Source: Fidelibacterota bacterium (GTDB lineage: Bacteria > Fidelibacterota > Fidelibacteria > Fidelibacterales > Fidelibacteraceae). Taken from it: a stretch of 54,004 nucleotides of DNA. Numbering within the stretch: the stretch's first letter is position 1; each line of letters begins with the position of its first letter. The notes beneath the pieces are model-generated. The model saw only the letters and a program-made list of their open reading frames with translations. It was not told the origin of the DNA and did no database searches. The DNA lies in NCBI GenBank assembly GCA_028699915.1, contig JAQVTR010000008.1, positions 1 to 54,004 of the forward strand. Reading direction: 5' to 3'. The position numbers were made by a program, and so were the translations under genes. Below are positions 1 to 7,424 of the stretch, in pieces.

Positions 1-18
1 CGTGTGCTCTTCCGATCT
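1..18. other. Illumina adapter remnant at contig edge
   Basis: The first 18 bases, CGTGTGCTCTTCCGATCT, are identical to the 3' end of the standard Illumina read-2 (TruSeq) adapter. Genomic sequence therefore begins at about position 19. Any start codon or residues read from this stretch are artefacts. It also shows that the contig ended here because the assembly ended. Confidence 0.95.
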
Positions 19-436
19 TATTGAGGATCTGGGCGGAAATTCTCTGTTTGCGCTCGCCACGGAGATCTATTCCCGCGGGAACAGTTCCCAATGGTCAAAG
101 GGATGGAACGCAAGGAAAGAAGATCTGGATAAAATGACCGGGGATTTTCGTCTGCGCAGAGCCCGTTTCCTCTATAACCAGGCTTTTTGGGCCATTGACG
201 ACGGAAACGGCACCGATGCCTGGTATTATTTGGAAGAAGCCTTGAAATACCTGCTGGAATCCAAGAAGCTTGATCAGCAAAACAAATTCCTGAATTTTTT
301 CATTGAACAGCATTACAAAGACAGTGATTATTTTACCCGGGTTTTTCAGGATACCGGTCTGATCCCCTTTTACCGGGCTTTGGCGCCGCAGCATGAGGCC
401 TTCTTTGATGAAGTCGAAATGACCTATAATGAGTAG
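19..436 (+). CDS. C-terminal fragment of an unknown soluble protein
   Basis: This is the 3' end of a gene cut by the contig edge; the apparent start lies inside the adapter and must be ignored. About 139 genuine residues remain. They are rich in aromatic and charged residues and look mainly helical. A stretch around AWYYLEEALKYLLESKKL resembles a TPR-like helix. I see no signal peptide, membrane segment or catalytic motif. The gene converges on tsaC, whose stop lies about 50 bases away, and no clear terminator separates them. I do not recognise the family. Coding status is supported by an open frame of normal composition ending in TAG, with no better frame on the other strand. Confidence 0.6.
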
Positions 437-487
437 GGCGATTTTCAACGGGCATCAAGATAAATAATTTCGGTCATGAAAAATTTT

Positions 488-1114
488 TCAGGGTTTAACC
501 TTGAGAATTTCCGTAAAAGAAATGCTTCCTTCCCGCAATAAGCTGATCGAGTCATTGGCGTCGATACGTATGACGGTGCTGCCTCGCGCTTGTTGACGCC
601 GGTCCAGTTCCGCATCTTCGATCATCAGCGTAAGCTGCCTGCCAAATTGCGCCTGAATGTCCTCAATGCGGTTCAACGCATCCTTTCCGGAAATATTGAC
701 ACTGGTACTGAGTACGGGCTTTGGGTATTTTGCCGTTAATTCCCGGCAAAAGGGATGCGCAGAAATGCGAAAACCTAAAAATTGGCCTTCACTGTAGAGC
801 TCGTCAGGAAGCGCTCCGGCATTACCCGGAAGCACCAGGGTCAGCGCTCCGGGCAAAAAGCGTCCGGCAATGGCAGCGACCAAACCGCTTACCCGTGCAT
901 AATCCTTCATCATTGTCAGATCGCGGACCAGAAGGCTGAACGGAGTTCGGGAGGGGCGTTTCTTCAGTTTCCCGATAAGCCGTATGCCCGATCCGGAACC
1001 GGCATCGGCGCCAAAACCGTAAAGCGTGTCGGTGGGATACACAAAAACTCCCCCGTTTTGCAGAATATGCAAGGCGCGCGGGACAGCCTCCTTATGTTGA
1101 TAGGGCAGGATCAT
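488..1114 (-). CDS. tsaC: L-threonylcarbamoyladenylate synthase (TsaC/Sua5 family)
   Basis: The protein makes threonylcarbamoyl-AMP from threonine, bicarbonate and ATP, the first step of the t6A37 modification of ANN-decoding tRNAs, in the cytoplasm. At 208 residues it is a YrdC/TsaC domain with little extension, shorter than the two-domain Sua5 form. The YrdC signatures are visible: YPTDTLYGFGADA at residues 26-38, KKRP at 51-54 and STSVNISG at 136-143. Its ATG overlaps the rlmN stop in an ATGA arrangement, so the two are probably translationally coupled. The partner genes tsaB, tsaD and tsaE are not in the window. Confidence 0.93.
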   Translation of the reverse strand: MILPYQHKEAVPRALHILQNGGVFVYPTDTLYGFGADAGSGSGIRLIGKLKKRPSRTPFSLLVRDLTMMKDYARVSGLVAAIAGRFLPGALTLVLPGNAGALPDELYSEGQFLGFRISAHPFCRELTAKYPKPVLSTSVNISGKDALNRIEDIQAQFGRQLTLMIEDAELDRRQQARGSTVIRIDANDSISLLREGSISFTEILKVKP

Positions 1115-2139
1115 TTGCGCAATACCTCGTGATACAGCTGACCGCAGGCCGCATTGATCCCGCGTCCGCCGCTCAGGCGCAAAGTTACCGGGAAAACCGC
1201 AGCGCTCAATGCCCCGAGAAAACGGCTGATATCCTTTTCATCCGGTCTGCGGTAGGAAGCTCCGGTCTCATTGAAGGGTATCACATTGAGTTTACAGGGA
1301 ATAGGACGAAGGAGCCGCATCAGTTCGGCGGCGTCCTTGTCACCGTTGTTGACGTCTTTGATCAAAACATATTCAAAAGTAAGGTGCCGGTTTGTCGTCT
1401 GAACATAATATTTTGCCGCGTCCAGGAGTTCTTCCAGCGGATATCGCCGGTTAACAGGCATCAGCAAATCGCGGATGCGGTTTGTCGCTGCGTTCAGAGA
1501 GATCGCCAGCTTGAACTGGTACGGGAGATGGGCGAATTCCCGTATTTTCGGCACAATTCCGGATGTCGAGAATGTGATATGGCGGGCTGCGATCTGCGGC
1601 CCTTTTTCGTGATTCAGCACAAGAGCCGCCCGCACACTTTGTTCAAAATTGTTGAAGGGCTCCCCCATCCCCATAAATACGACATTGCTGATCTTTTCCT
1701 CGCTCAGCCTTTGTACCTGCACATACTGTTCCAGTATCTCTCCGGCGCTCAGATCCCGGATAAAACCCATATCGGCCGTACGGCAAAAGGCACAGTTCAT
1801 CGCACAACCGACCTGCGAGCTGACACAGAGTGTAACACGTTTCTGCGAACGGATAAGTACGCTTTCCACGGCCTTGCCGTCCAGGCACTGAAAAAGAAAT
1901 TTATCCGTTCCGCCATCACCGCCGCTTTCATGTTCCAGAATATCAAGAAGACGAAGGGGACCGTATTCGGCAATGTGGCTACGTACTTCCTTCTTTATGT
2001 TCAGCATCTCCGAAGTATCTTCAGTAAAATGCCGGAACAGCCATTCAAAGATCTGCCGGCCGGTGTAAGGTGCAAACCCTGCATCGACAGCCCATTGCTG
2101 CATTTCTTCGTAACTGTGATTTTTCAGACTCCGCACCAT
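1111..2139 (-). CDS. rlmN: Dual-specificity 23S rRNA A2503 / tRNA A37 methyltransferase RlmN
   Basis: This is a radical SAM enzyme that places a C2 methyl group on A2503 of 23S rRNA and on A37 of some tRNAs. The 342-residue length is normal for the family. The radical SAM cluster motif C-x3-C-x2-C is at C112, C116 and C119. The likely mechanistic cysteines are C105, before the cluster, and C332 near the C-terminus in GINAACGQL. The motif GEPFNN, typical of RlmN, is also present. It is the first gene of a two-gene unit with tsaC. The upstream side is a 137-base divergent region shared with the HU gene. No convincing Shine-Dalgarno sequence precedes the ATG, so the start is slightly uncertain. 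Confidence 0.95.
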   Translation of the reverse strand: MVRSLKNHSYEEMQQWAVDAGFAPYTGRQIFEWLFRHFTEDTSEMLNIKKEVRSHIAEYGPLRLLDILEHESGGDGGTDKFLFQCLDGKAVESVLIRSQKRVTLCVSSQVGCAMNCAFCRTADMGFIRDLSAGEILEQYVQVQRLSEEKISNVVFMGMGEPFNNFEQSVRAALVLNHEKGPQIAARHITFSTSGIVPKIREFAHLPYQFKLAISLNAATNRIRDLLMPVNRRYPLEELLDAAKYYVQTTNRHLTFEYVLIKDVNNGDKDAAELMRLLRPIPCKLNVIPFNETGASYRRPDEKDISRFLGALSAAVFPVTLRLSGGRGINAACGQLYHEVLRK

Positions 2140-2221
2140 GGACTAATTTTTCGATAAATTTCCGAACTAACAAGACAAATCCTTTCAAAAAGCCGCGATC
2201 GTGAATTTTTATCCTTAATTC

Positions 2222-2250
2222 TTGCATTTCCTCGAATAATCCGGTAATTT
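2222..2250 (+). promoter_or_regulatory. Candidate sigma-70 promoter for the HU pair
   Basis: TTGCAT at 2222-2227 and TAATTT at 2245-2250 are separated by 17 bases. The site lies 26 bases before the HU start codon, in the divergent region between rlmN and the HU gene. Assigned from spacing and similarity to the consensus only. Confidence 0.4.
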
Positions 2251-2276
2251 TAAATGTTTAGCCTTCAGGAGTCTTT

Positions 2277-2549
2277 ATGAACACATCAGAATTGATCGAT
2301 TATATGTCTGAAAAAACCGAACTCCCCAAGACAGAATGCCGGGAGCTTTTCGATTCTCTGACTTCGATCATGCAAAGCTACTTTGACAACGAGGCCGGCG
2401 TCCTGATCCCGGACTTCGGCACCTTCAATGTAAAAGAGAAAAAAAGCCGGCAATCTTTTAATCCCGCAACCGGAGAACACGTTCTTCTTCCCCGTAAGCT
2501 TGTGCTCGGCTTTACTCCCGCTTCGCAGTTAAAAGACGATCTTAAATAA
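2277..2549 (+). CDS. HU/IHF-family DNA-binding protein
   Basis: A 90-residue nucleoid protein of normal HU length. It has the two N-terminal helices, the body signature IPDFGTFNV, and a beta-arm ending in FNPATGEHVLLP, where family members carry a DNA-intercalating proline. It should bind and bend DNA as a dimer. A strong Shine-Dalgarno sequence, CAGGAG, sits five bases before the ATG. Only 11 bases separate it from the following gene, whose own N-terminal domain is also HU, so the two are probably co-transcribed and might form a mixed dimer; that is inference. The usual Arg/Lys at the arm tip is partly replaced by a KSRQSFNP sequence. Confidence 0.92.
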   Translation: MNTSELIDYMSEKTELPKTECRELFDSLTSIMQSYFDNEAGVLIPDFGTFNVKEKKSRQSFNPATGEHVLLPRKLVLGFTPASQLKDDLK

Positions 2550-2560
2550 GGATACTCACT

Positions 2561-3664
2561 ATGGCCTCCAATAAGATCACATTTCAGGAACTGCTGGACG
2601 AATTTTCGGCAGTAACCGGACGTACCAAGGTTTTTTCGCGGAATTTTATCAAAGACGTATTCGCCACCATTCAGGAAGGACTGCGAAAAGATGAAAATGT
2701 CAATATCAAAGGACTCGGGATCTTCAAACTCCAGGAAGTCGCAGAACGCGAGACTCAAAATCCCCGCACCGGCATCCTTACCCGGATTCCCGCGCACAAG
2801 CGCATCGTCTTCCGGCCGGAAAAGGCTTTACGCGAAATGGTCAATTCCAAGTATGAAAAGCTCAAATCCAAGCCCATAAAGAAAAAAATCGCCAAGAACA
2901 GCGTCCCCGAACCGCCGCCTGTCGAAAAAGCCGAAGAAAAACCGGCGCCGAAGGAAACGGTTTTGCTCATCAAAGAAGCTCCGGCAAAAAAAAGCGCAGC
3001 ACCAAAACAACAAGCCGCCACTCCCCCTCCCGTCGAAAAAAAGAAAATGCCGACCTTTATCATTGAGGAAAAAAAGAAAAAATCCGCGTGGCGCTGGATA
3101 CTCCCGCTGATTCTCATCATTCTTATCTTTGTTGTTCTTTATATCGTTCCCACAAAGTATGATTCCCTGGAAAAGTTCCAGCTACGTAAAAACAGCACCC
3201 AATTAAACGATATCCCGGAAGAAAAGTCCAATATTCCCGGCAAAGCGGCGGAAGAAGCATTTGTGAAAGCACCCAAACCGCAGCCCCTGGCAATAAAAAG
3301 CCCCGCATTAAAATCCGAAGCTCCGGCATCTGTAACAGCGGATGAGGAGAAGACCTTTATTCACATCATTAAAAGCGGGAATACGCTCTGGGGACTTTCA
3401 AAGCATTATTACTCGCGTGCAACTTTGTGGCCCAATATCTACCGAAAAAATGTCGAAACCGTCCGCACTCCGGACCTGCTGATCGTCGGGAGAGCGCTGA
3501 TTATCCCCGAACTGCAGGGAGATGCATACGAACTTAGCAAGGCCGATTCAGCACGGATCGCCCAGGGATATTATCTGGCATACCGGGCTTACAAAAAATA
3601 CGATGCGGCCGCGGCCGCGGATTATCTTCGGGTTGCCAGACAATTCAGTACCGTCAACGAATAG
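2561..3664 (+). CDS. HU domain - transmembrane segment - LysM fusion protein
   Basis: A 367-residue fusion. Residues about 6-95 form a complete HU/IHF domain, with GLGIFKL and the arm motif NPRTGILTRIPA. Residues 100-176 are a Lys/Pro/Ala-rich linker. Residues 178-196 are one strongly hydrophobic membrane helix flanked by basic residues on the N-terminal side. Residues about 266-316 form a LysM peptidoglycan-binding domain (IIKSGNTLWGLSKHYY through LLIVGRALIIP), followed by a short helical tail. The basic cytoplasmic side and C-terminal LysM predict N-in/C-out topology, with DNA contact inside and cell-wall contact outside. HU domains fused to SPOR domains are known in Bacteroidetes; this LysM version would be a parallel arrangement. 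Anchoring of the chromosome to the envelope is inferred. The start ATG is 11 bases after the upstream HU stop. Confidence 0.88.
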   Translation: MASNKITFQELLDEFSAVTGRTKVFSRNFIKDVFATIQEGLRKDENVNIKGLGIFKLQEVAERETQNPRTGILTRIPAHKRIVFRPEKALREMVNSKYEKLKSKPIKKKIAKNSVPEPPPVEKAEEKPAPKETVLLIKEAPAKKSAAPKQQAATPPPVEKKKMPTFIIEEKKKKSAWRWILPLILIILIFVVLYIVPTKYDSLEKFQLRKNSTQLNDIPEEKSNIPGKAAEEAFVKAPKPQPLAIKSPALKSEAPASVTADEEKTFIHIIKSGNTLWGLSKHYYSRATLWPNIYRKNVETVRTPDLLIVGRALIIPELQGDAYELSKADSARIAQGYYLAYRAYKKYDAAAAADYLRVARQFSTVNE

Positions 3665-3699
3665 TTACCGTTTCCTTATTAAAAAAATGTAAATTCATC

Positions 3700-3729
3700 T
3701 TGTGATGAAAGGATGATTGTCCTTATATT
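3700..3729 (+). promoter_or_regulatory. Candidate promoter of tRNA-Pro
   Basis: TTGTGA at 3700-3705 and TATATT at 3724-3729 are spaced by 18 bases. They lie 20 bases before the tRNA 5' end, which fits a stable-RNA promoter with a short leader. Confidence 0.45.
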
Positions 3730-3749
3730 AGCCTGCTTTTTATTCCACT

Positions 3750-3824
3750 CGGGATGTAGCGCAGCCCGGTTAGCGCGCTTCGTTCGGGACGAAGAGGCCG
3801 GAGGTTCAAATCCTCTCATCCCGA
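3750..3824 (+). tRNA. tRNA-Pro (anticodon CGG)
   Basis: A 75-base cloverleaf can be folded by eye. The acceptor stem is CGGGATG (3750-3756) with CATCCCG (3817-3823), and the discriminator base is A3824. The D-arm has GCGC and GCGC halves. The anticodon stem is CTTCG/CGAAG around the loop TTCGGGA, giving anticodon CGG for proline codon CCG. The T-arm is GGAGG/CCTCT around TTCAAAT. A 5' C and the CGG anticodon are typical of bacterial tRNA-Pro. No CCA is encoded, so it must be added by nucleotidyltransferase. It is a single tRNA, followed directly by a terminator. Confidence 0.95.
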
Positions 3825-3825
3825 C

Positions 3826-3855
3826 AAGACCTGCGGAAGCAGGTTTTTGTCTTTT
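3826..3855 (+). terminator. Rho-independent terminator after tRNA-Pro
   Basis: A hairpin with core CCTGC-GGAA-GCAGG, extended by A-T and G-T pairs, is followed by TTTTTGTCTTTT. It begins two bases after the tRNA 3' end. Confidence 0.75.
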
Positions 3856-3946
3856 AACGGGAAAATACTCACGGGCCGGAGCTTTTGTATTTCCGGAGTA
3901 AGCATTTTTCTTATAAGCGGGATAAAAATTTTAAACGAAATTCACT

Positions 3947-3974
3947 TTGTAAAATTATGCCGTCTTCGTATTAT
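3947..3974 (+). promoter_or_regulatory. Candidate promoter of the alkaline phosphatase gene
   Basis: TTGTAA at 3947-3952 and TATTAT at 3969-3974 are spaced by 16 bases, about 48 bases upstream of the ATG at 4023. No Pho-box-like direct repeat is evident. Confidence 0.4.
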
Positions 3975-4022
3975 TTCTGGTGAATTATTTTGTTTTTTTA
4001 CGCCTTATTATGGGAGTCCCGA

Positions 4023-5453
4023 ATGTTCAAAAAAATGACGAAGAATATTGCTCTGATCCTGCTGCTTCTGTTTTTGTCCGCCTGCGGCCAGCCCCGGGCA
4101 AAATATGTTTTCGTGTTCATTGGCGACGGCATGGGGATTATCCATATGAATGCGGCAGAACGTTATCTGGCTTCAATGGAAGACAAAGGCGGCATTGTGC
4201 CGCTGGCAATGAATCAGGCACCCGTACACGGCATGATCACGACCTATTCCGCAAACCGCTATATAACCGATTCCGCAGCCGGCATTACCGCGCTTCTGAG
4301 TGGGAAAAAGACCACAAACGGAACCCTGAATATGGATCCTGAACACCGTTATCCTCTGAAAACCGTTGCAGAAACTGCAAAAGATCGCGGGATGAAGGTC
4401 GGCGTTATTACCAACGTCGGCATCGATCATGCAACCCCGGCCGGAATCTACGCACATCAGCCCAAACGCAGCAATTACATTGAAATTGCAAAACAGCTGG
4501 CCTACTCGAATTTTGATTTTTTTGCCGGCGCCGACTTTCAGGCCGAAGCGGCGGAGAGAGACAGTATTATTACTCTTGTAAAGCAGAACGGGATCATTTA
4601 TATCAATAACGCCACCGCTTTTCAATATCTGGAACCGGGCGCCGGCAAGGTCCTTTTTATTCATCCGGACAGCAATCACGAAAAAGCGTTACCTTACAGC
4701 ATGGACAGGAATGAGCACAGCATTACCCTTTCAGAAATGCTAATGAAAGCCATCCTAATGCTGGAAGGACCCGAGGGCTTTTTCATCCTGATCGAAGGCG
4801 GGAAGATCGACTGGGCCTGCCATGGAAACGACGCCGCGGCTTCCATCCACGAAACACTGGCACTGGATGAAGCCGTAAAAACAGCACTCGCTTTTTACGA
4901 GAAGTATCCCCAAAATACTCTGATCCTTATAACGGCGGACCATGAAACGGGCGGCATGAGCATGGGAACGAATTACGGTGACAACCGGGTTGACCTGAGC
5001 AAATTGCAGTGGCAAAAAGGGTCTTTCACCGAGCTGATACGCGAATTCGAAGATATCCGTGATTATTTGATCGAAAAAAACGGGATCGACTCTGTGATGC
5101 AGAATCCCGGCTGGGCTTTCGAATTTGTCGTTGAGCAGACCGGTCTTGGCGACCCCGAAAAAGGCCTGGGTATGAATGAGTACGAAAAGCAACACCTTGT
5201 GGCGGCATATGAACAATCATTTACTGAACGCAACTGGAGCGATCCTTATGAATATATGCTTTACGGAAGTTATAATCCTTTTATGATGGCGGTCAGCCGT
5301 ACTCTGTCTCGCAAAGCAGGTATCGGCTGGACGACCTATTCGCATACCGGCGCGCCGGTTCCGGTACGGGCTTTCGGAACGGGTGCCGAACAATTCGGGA
5401 ACTACTACGACAATACCGGAATTGCAGAGCGCCTTCTGAAAGTCCTGCAATGA
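4023..5453 (+). CDS. Alkaline phosphatase family lipoprotein
   Basis: A metal-dependent phosphomonoesterase of the PhoA-type superfamily, predicted to act on the periplasmic side or outer membrane. I chose the ATG at 4023 because GGGAG precedes it by six bases and it begins a lipoprotein signal: basic MFKKMTK, hydrophobic core, lipobox LSAC with Cys21. That gives 476 residues. Catalytic features are the metal motif FIGDGMG (D35), the nucleophile motif TDSAAGITA (S84), HATPAGIYAH, the metal-binding EGGKIDWACHGND segment, and ADHETGG. The gene stands alone between the tRNA terminator and the convergent protease gene. Its physiological substrate cannot be told from sequence. Only 13 bases separate its stop from the opposing gene end. 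Confidence 0.9.
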   Translation: MFKKMTKNIALILLLLFLSACGQPRAKYVFVFIGDGMGIIHMNAAERYLASMEDKGGIVPLAMNQAPVHGMITTYSANRYITDSAAGITALLSGKKTTNGTLNMDPEHRYPLKTVAETAKDRGMKVGVITNVGIDHATPAGIYAHQPKRSNYIEIAKQLAYSNFDFFAGADFQAEAAERDSIITLVKQNGIIYINNATAFQYLEPGAGKVLFIHPDSNHEKALPYSMDRNEHSITLSEMLMKAILMLEGPEGFFILIEGGKIDWACHGNDAAASIHETLALDEAVKTALAFYEKYPQNTLILITADHETGGMSMGTNYGDNRVDLSKLQWQKGSFTELIREFEDIRDYLIEKNGIDSVMQNPGWAFEFVVEQTGLGDPEKGLGMNEYEKQHLVAAYEQSFTERNWSDPYEYMLYGSYNPFMMAVSRTLSRKAGIGWTTYSHTGAPVPVRAFGTGAEQFGNYYDNTGIAERLLKVLQ

Positions 5454-5466
5454 ACGCTGCATGTCT

Positions 5467-6666
5467 TCAGATACTGCGGGAACGCTCCAGCTTTATTTCC
5501 ACCGAAAATTCATGCCCTTCCCGATGGATCAGCAATCTAACGCTGTCCCCGACCTTCAGATAGGACGTATTGATAATATCGATCACATCCTGATTGCGGC
5601 GGATTTCCTGGTCATTGACCGATAAAATGATATCGCCGACTTTCAAGCCGGCCTTATCACCGGCTTTTCCCGCCTGAACGTCGATCAGGATGACGCCCTG
5701 ATCGGTATCCAGATTATAATACTTGACAATGGACGGGGTAAGCGGCTGACCGGAGATGCCAAGGTCCCAGTTGCGTTCGATCTTCCCCTCGTTTTTAAGC
5801 TCCTGAACAATCCCCTTTACGCGGTTAATGGGAATGGCAAACCCTATTCCGACAGAACCGCCGCCGCTGCCGTTCGTACCTGTAAAAATAAAGGTGTTGA
5901 TGCCGATCAGTTCACCCCGCATATTGACCAGGGCTCCCCCGCTGTTGCCGCTGTTAATGCTGGCGTCGGTCTGGATCATATCCTGATAAATGTATCCCTC
6001 ATCCGTTTCACCGAAATTCATATGCAGGCTGCTGATGATACCGGCTGTTACAATGGGCTGATTACTGACGTTGAAAAGACCAAAGGGATTTCCCAGAGCC
6101 AGCACCCATTCTCCGAGCAGGATCTCATCGCTGTCTCCCATTGGTACATAGGGGATTTCTGCTGCGTCAATCTTAAGAAGGGCGATGTCCGTCAGAGGAT
6201 CGGAACCGATCCGCTCCGCCTTGTAACGTTTTCCTCCTGCAAGGGTTACATAGATCTCAAGGGCGTTTTCACCCAATACGTGGCTGTTGGTGACAATATA
6301 GCCGTCCGGAGATATGATCACGCCGCTGCCCAGACTCTGGATCTTTCGGCGGTAAATGCTGTTCGGAAAAAACTGCCGGAAGAAGGGGTCGTTAAAGAAT
6401 GGGTTAGTTGAATACTGTTGAATGCGTGTTACGTGAACTCCGATAATTGCAGGTGCCACCTTCTGGGTCGTGCGCGTAATGGCGGTTTCGCGCTGATAAC
6501 AAAGGCTGTCTCCCGGAACTGCTTTAAGCGCTTCGGGAAGCGCAGTTTCCGGAAGTATTTTTTCAAACAGAAGCTGTCTTCGCGTATCCAAATAAAGCTG
6601 AAAGGACAGAATCAGCAGGATCACACTGACCATCAGCGCCAGCGCACTCAAAAACCCTTTTTTCAT
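5467..6666 (-). CDS. HtrA/Deg-type trypsin-like serine protease with one PDZ domain
   Basis: A periplasmic quality-control protease of the S1C family. It has 399 residues: an N-terminal signal-anchor at about residues 5-25, a protease domain at about 60-290, and one C-terminal PDZ domain at about 300-395. The catalytic triad is visible as His129 (TNSHV), Asp160 (DPLTDIALLKI) and Ser242 (GNSGGALVN). A single PDZ with an uncleaved anchor resembles DegS or the bacterial HtrA anchored forms more than two-PDZ DegP, although a DegS-like signalling role is not established. The ATG overlaps the truA stop by one base (TAATG). It is the last gene of the long minus-strand run, and no clear terminator follows before the convergent phosphatase gene. 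Confidence 0.92.
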   Translation of the reverse strand: MKKGFLSALALMVSVILLILSFQLYLDTRRQLLFEKILPETALPEALKAVPGDSLCYQRETAITRTTQKVAPAIIGVHVTRIQQYSTNPFFNDPFFRQFFPNSIYRRKIQSLGSGVIISPDGYIVTNSHVLGENALEIYVTLAGGKRYKAERIGSDPLTDIALLKIDAAEIPYVPMGDSDEILLGEWVLALGNPFGLFNVSNQPIVTAGIISSLHMNFGETDEGYIYQDMIQTDASINSGNSGGALVNMRGELIGINTFIFTGTNGSGGGSVGIGFAIPINRVKGIVQELKNEGKIERNWDLGISGQPLTPSIVKYYNLDTDQGVILIDVQAGKAGDKAGLKVGDIILSVNDQEIRRNQDVIDIINTSYLKVGDSVRLLIHREGHEFSVEIKLERSRSI

Positions 6667-7424
6667 TATAACTCCTTTTCCCAGTCCAAAGGGGGATCAT
6701 AGGCAACATACATCAGATATAAACCTTGCGGCGGTGCGCTTACGGCTCCGGAAATTCGGTCGCGTGCCTGCAATATCCGCAGGAATTCGCCGCTGCTGAT
6801 GCGTCCCCGCGCGGCTTCGACCATTGTGCCGACCAGGGAGCGGACCATACTGTGTAAAAAACGGTTACCGTAAATATCATACACAAGGCGGTCATTTTCC
6901 CGCTTCCATTCCGAATGAAAAATAATGCAGCGCTTGTGCTCCGTTTCCGCCTGTGCGGAACAGAAAGAAGTAAAATCGTGCTCGCCGGTCAAAAAAGCCG
7001 CACAGGTCTGCAAAGTCTCAAGATCCAACGGCAGAAAGCACTGCCATGCCCTATCGCGTTCCAGTGCGGTTTCATTCTGTCGTATCACATAGCGGTAACG
7101 CCGTTCTTTGGCCGAATAGCGAGCGTGGAAGTTGCCGTCACGGCAGCAGTAGCTGCGGATGCGGATGTCCGACGGCAGCAACGAGTTCAATGCCGCTTTG
7201 GGATTGAATCTTTGCAGTTCCCGGGGCGGATCGAAATGAACAACCTGATATAAGGCATGCACGCCGGTATCGGTGCGTCCGCTGGGAATTATGCGTACCG
7301 GGGTTTGATAGATACGGGCAAGTACGTTCTCCAGCTCACCCTGTATGCTCGGCATATCCGGTTGCAGCTGAAATCCGGCATAAGCAGTTCCGTCGTACTC
7401 GATCAACAATACAATGCGGTTCAT
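6666..7424 (-). CDS. truA: tRNA pseudouridine synthase A
   Basis: Converts uridines 38-40 in the anticodon arm of many tRNAs to pseudouridine. The protein has 252 residues, normal for TruA. The catalytic aspartate is in GRTDTGVHALYQVVHF, about residue 52. The C-terminal half carries the expected motif FLHSMVRSLVGTMVE. It overlaps ecfT upstream by four bases and the protease gene downstream by one base, so it sits inside a translationally coupled run. Placing truA next to ecfT is common in Firmicutes, where the full ecfA1-ecfA2-ecfT-truA set is found; here only ecfT is adjacent. Confidence 0.95.
   Translation of the reverse strand: MNRIVLLIEYDGTAYAGFQLQPDMPSIQGELENVLARIYQTPVRIIPSGRTDTGVHALYQVVHFDPPRELQRFNPKAALNSLLPSDIRIRSYCCRDGNFHARYSAKERRYRYVIRQNETALERDRAWQCFLPLDLETLQTCAAFLTGEHDFTSFCSAQAETEHKRCIIFHSEWKRENDRLVYDIYGNRFLHSMVRSLVGTMVEAARGRISSGEFLRILQARDRISGAVSAPPQGLYLMYVAYDPPLDWEKEL

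Larger units (their letters stand above)
3665..4022. other. Intergenic region holding tRNA-Pro and two promoters
   Basis: This 358-base stretch has no protein gene. It contains a candidate promoter at 3700-3729, tRNA-Pro at 3750-3824, a terminator hairpin at 3826-3855 and a candidate promoter for the alkaline phosphatase at 3947-3974. Short open frames across the tRNA are not genes. Confidence 0.7.

Noticed and set aside
1129-2157. A 342-codon open frame on the plus strand opposite rlmN
   Set aside because: It mirrors the rlmN coding frame on the other strand, has no ribosome-binding site, and rlmN has every expected catalytic motif.
3713-3901. Short frame across the tRNA-Pro region
   Set aside because: The sequence folds into a tRNA with a terminator; the frame has no protein features.
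3990-4022. Earlier ATG for the alkaline phosphatase
   Set aside because: The extra 11 residues would mask the lipoprotein signal, and the later ATG has a good ribosome-binding site.
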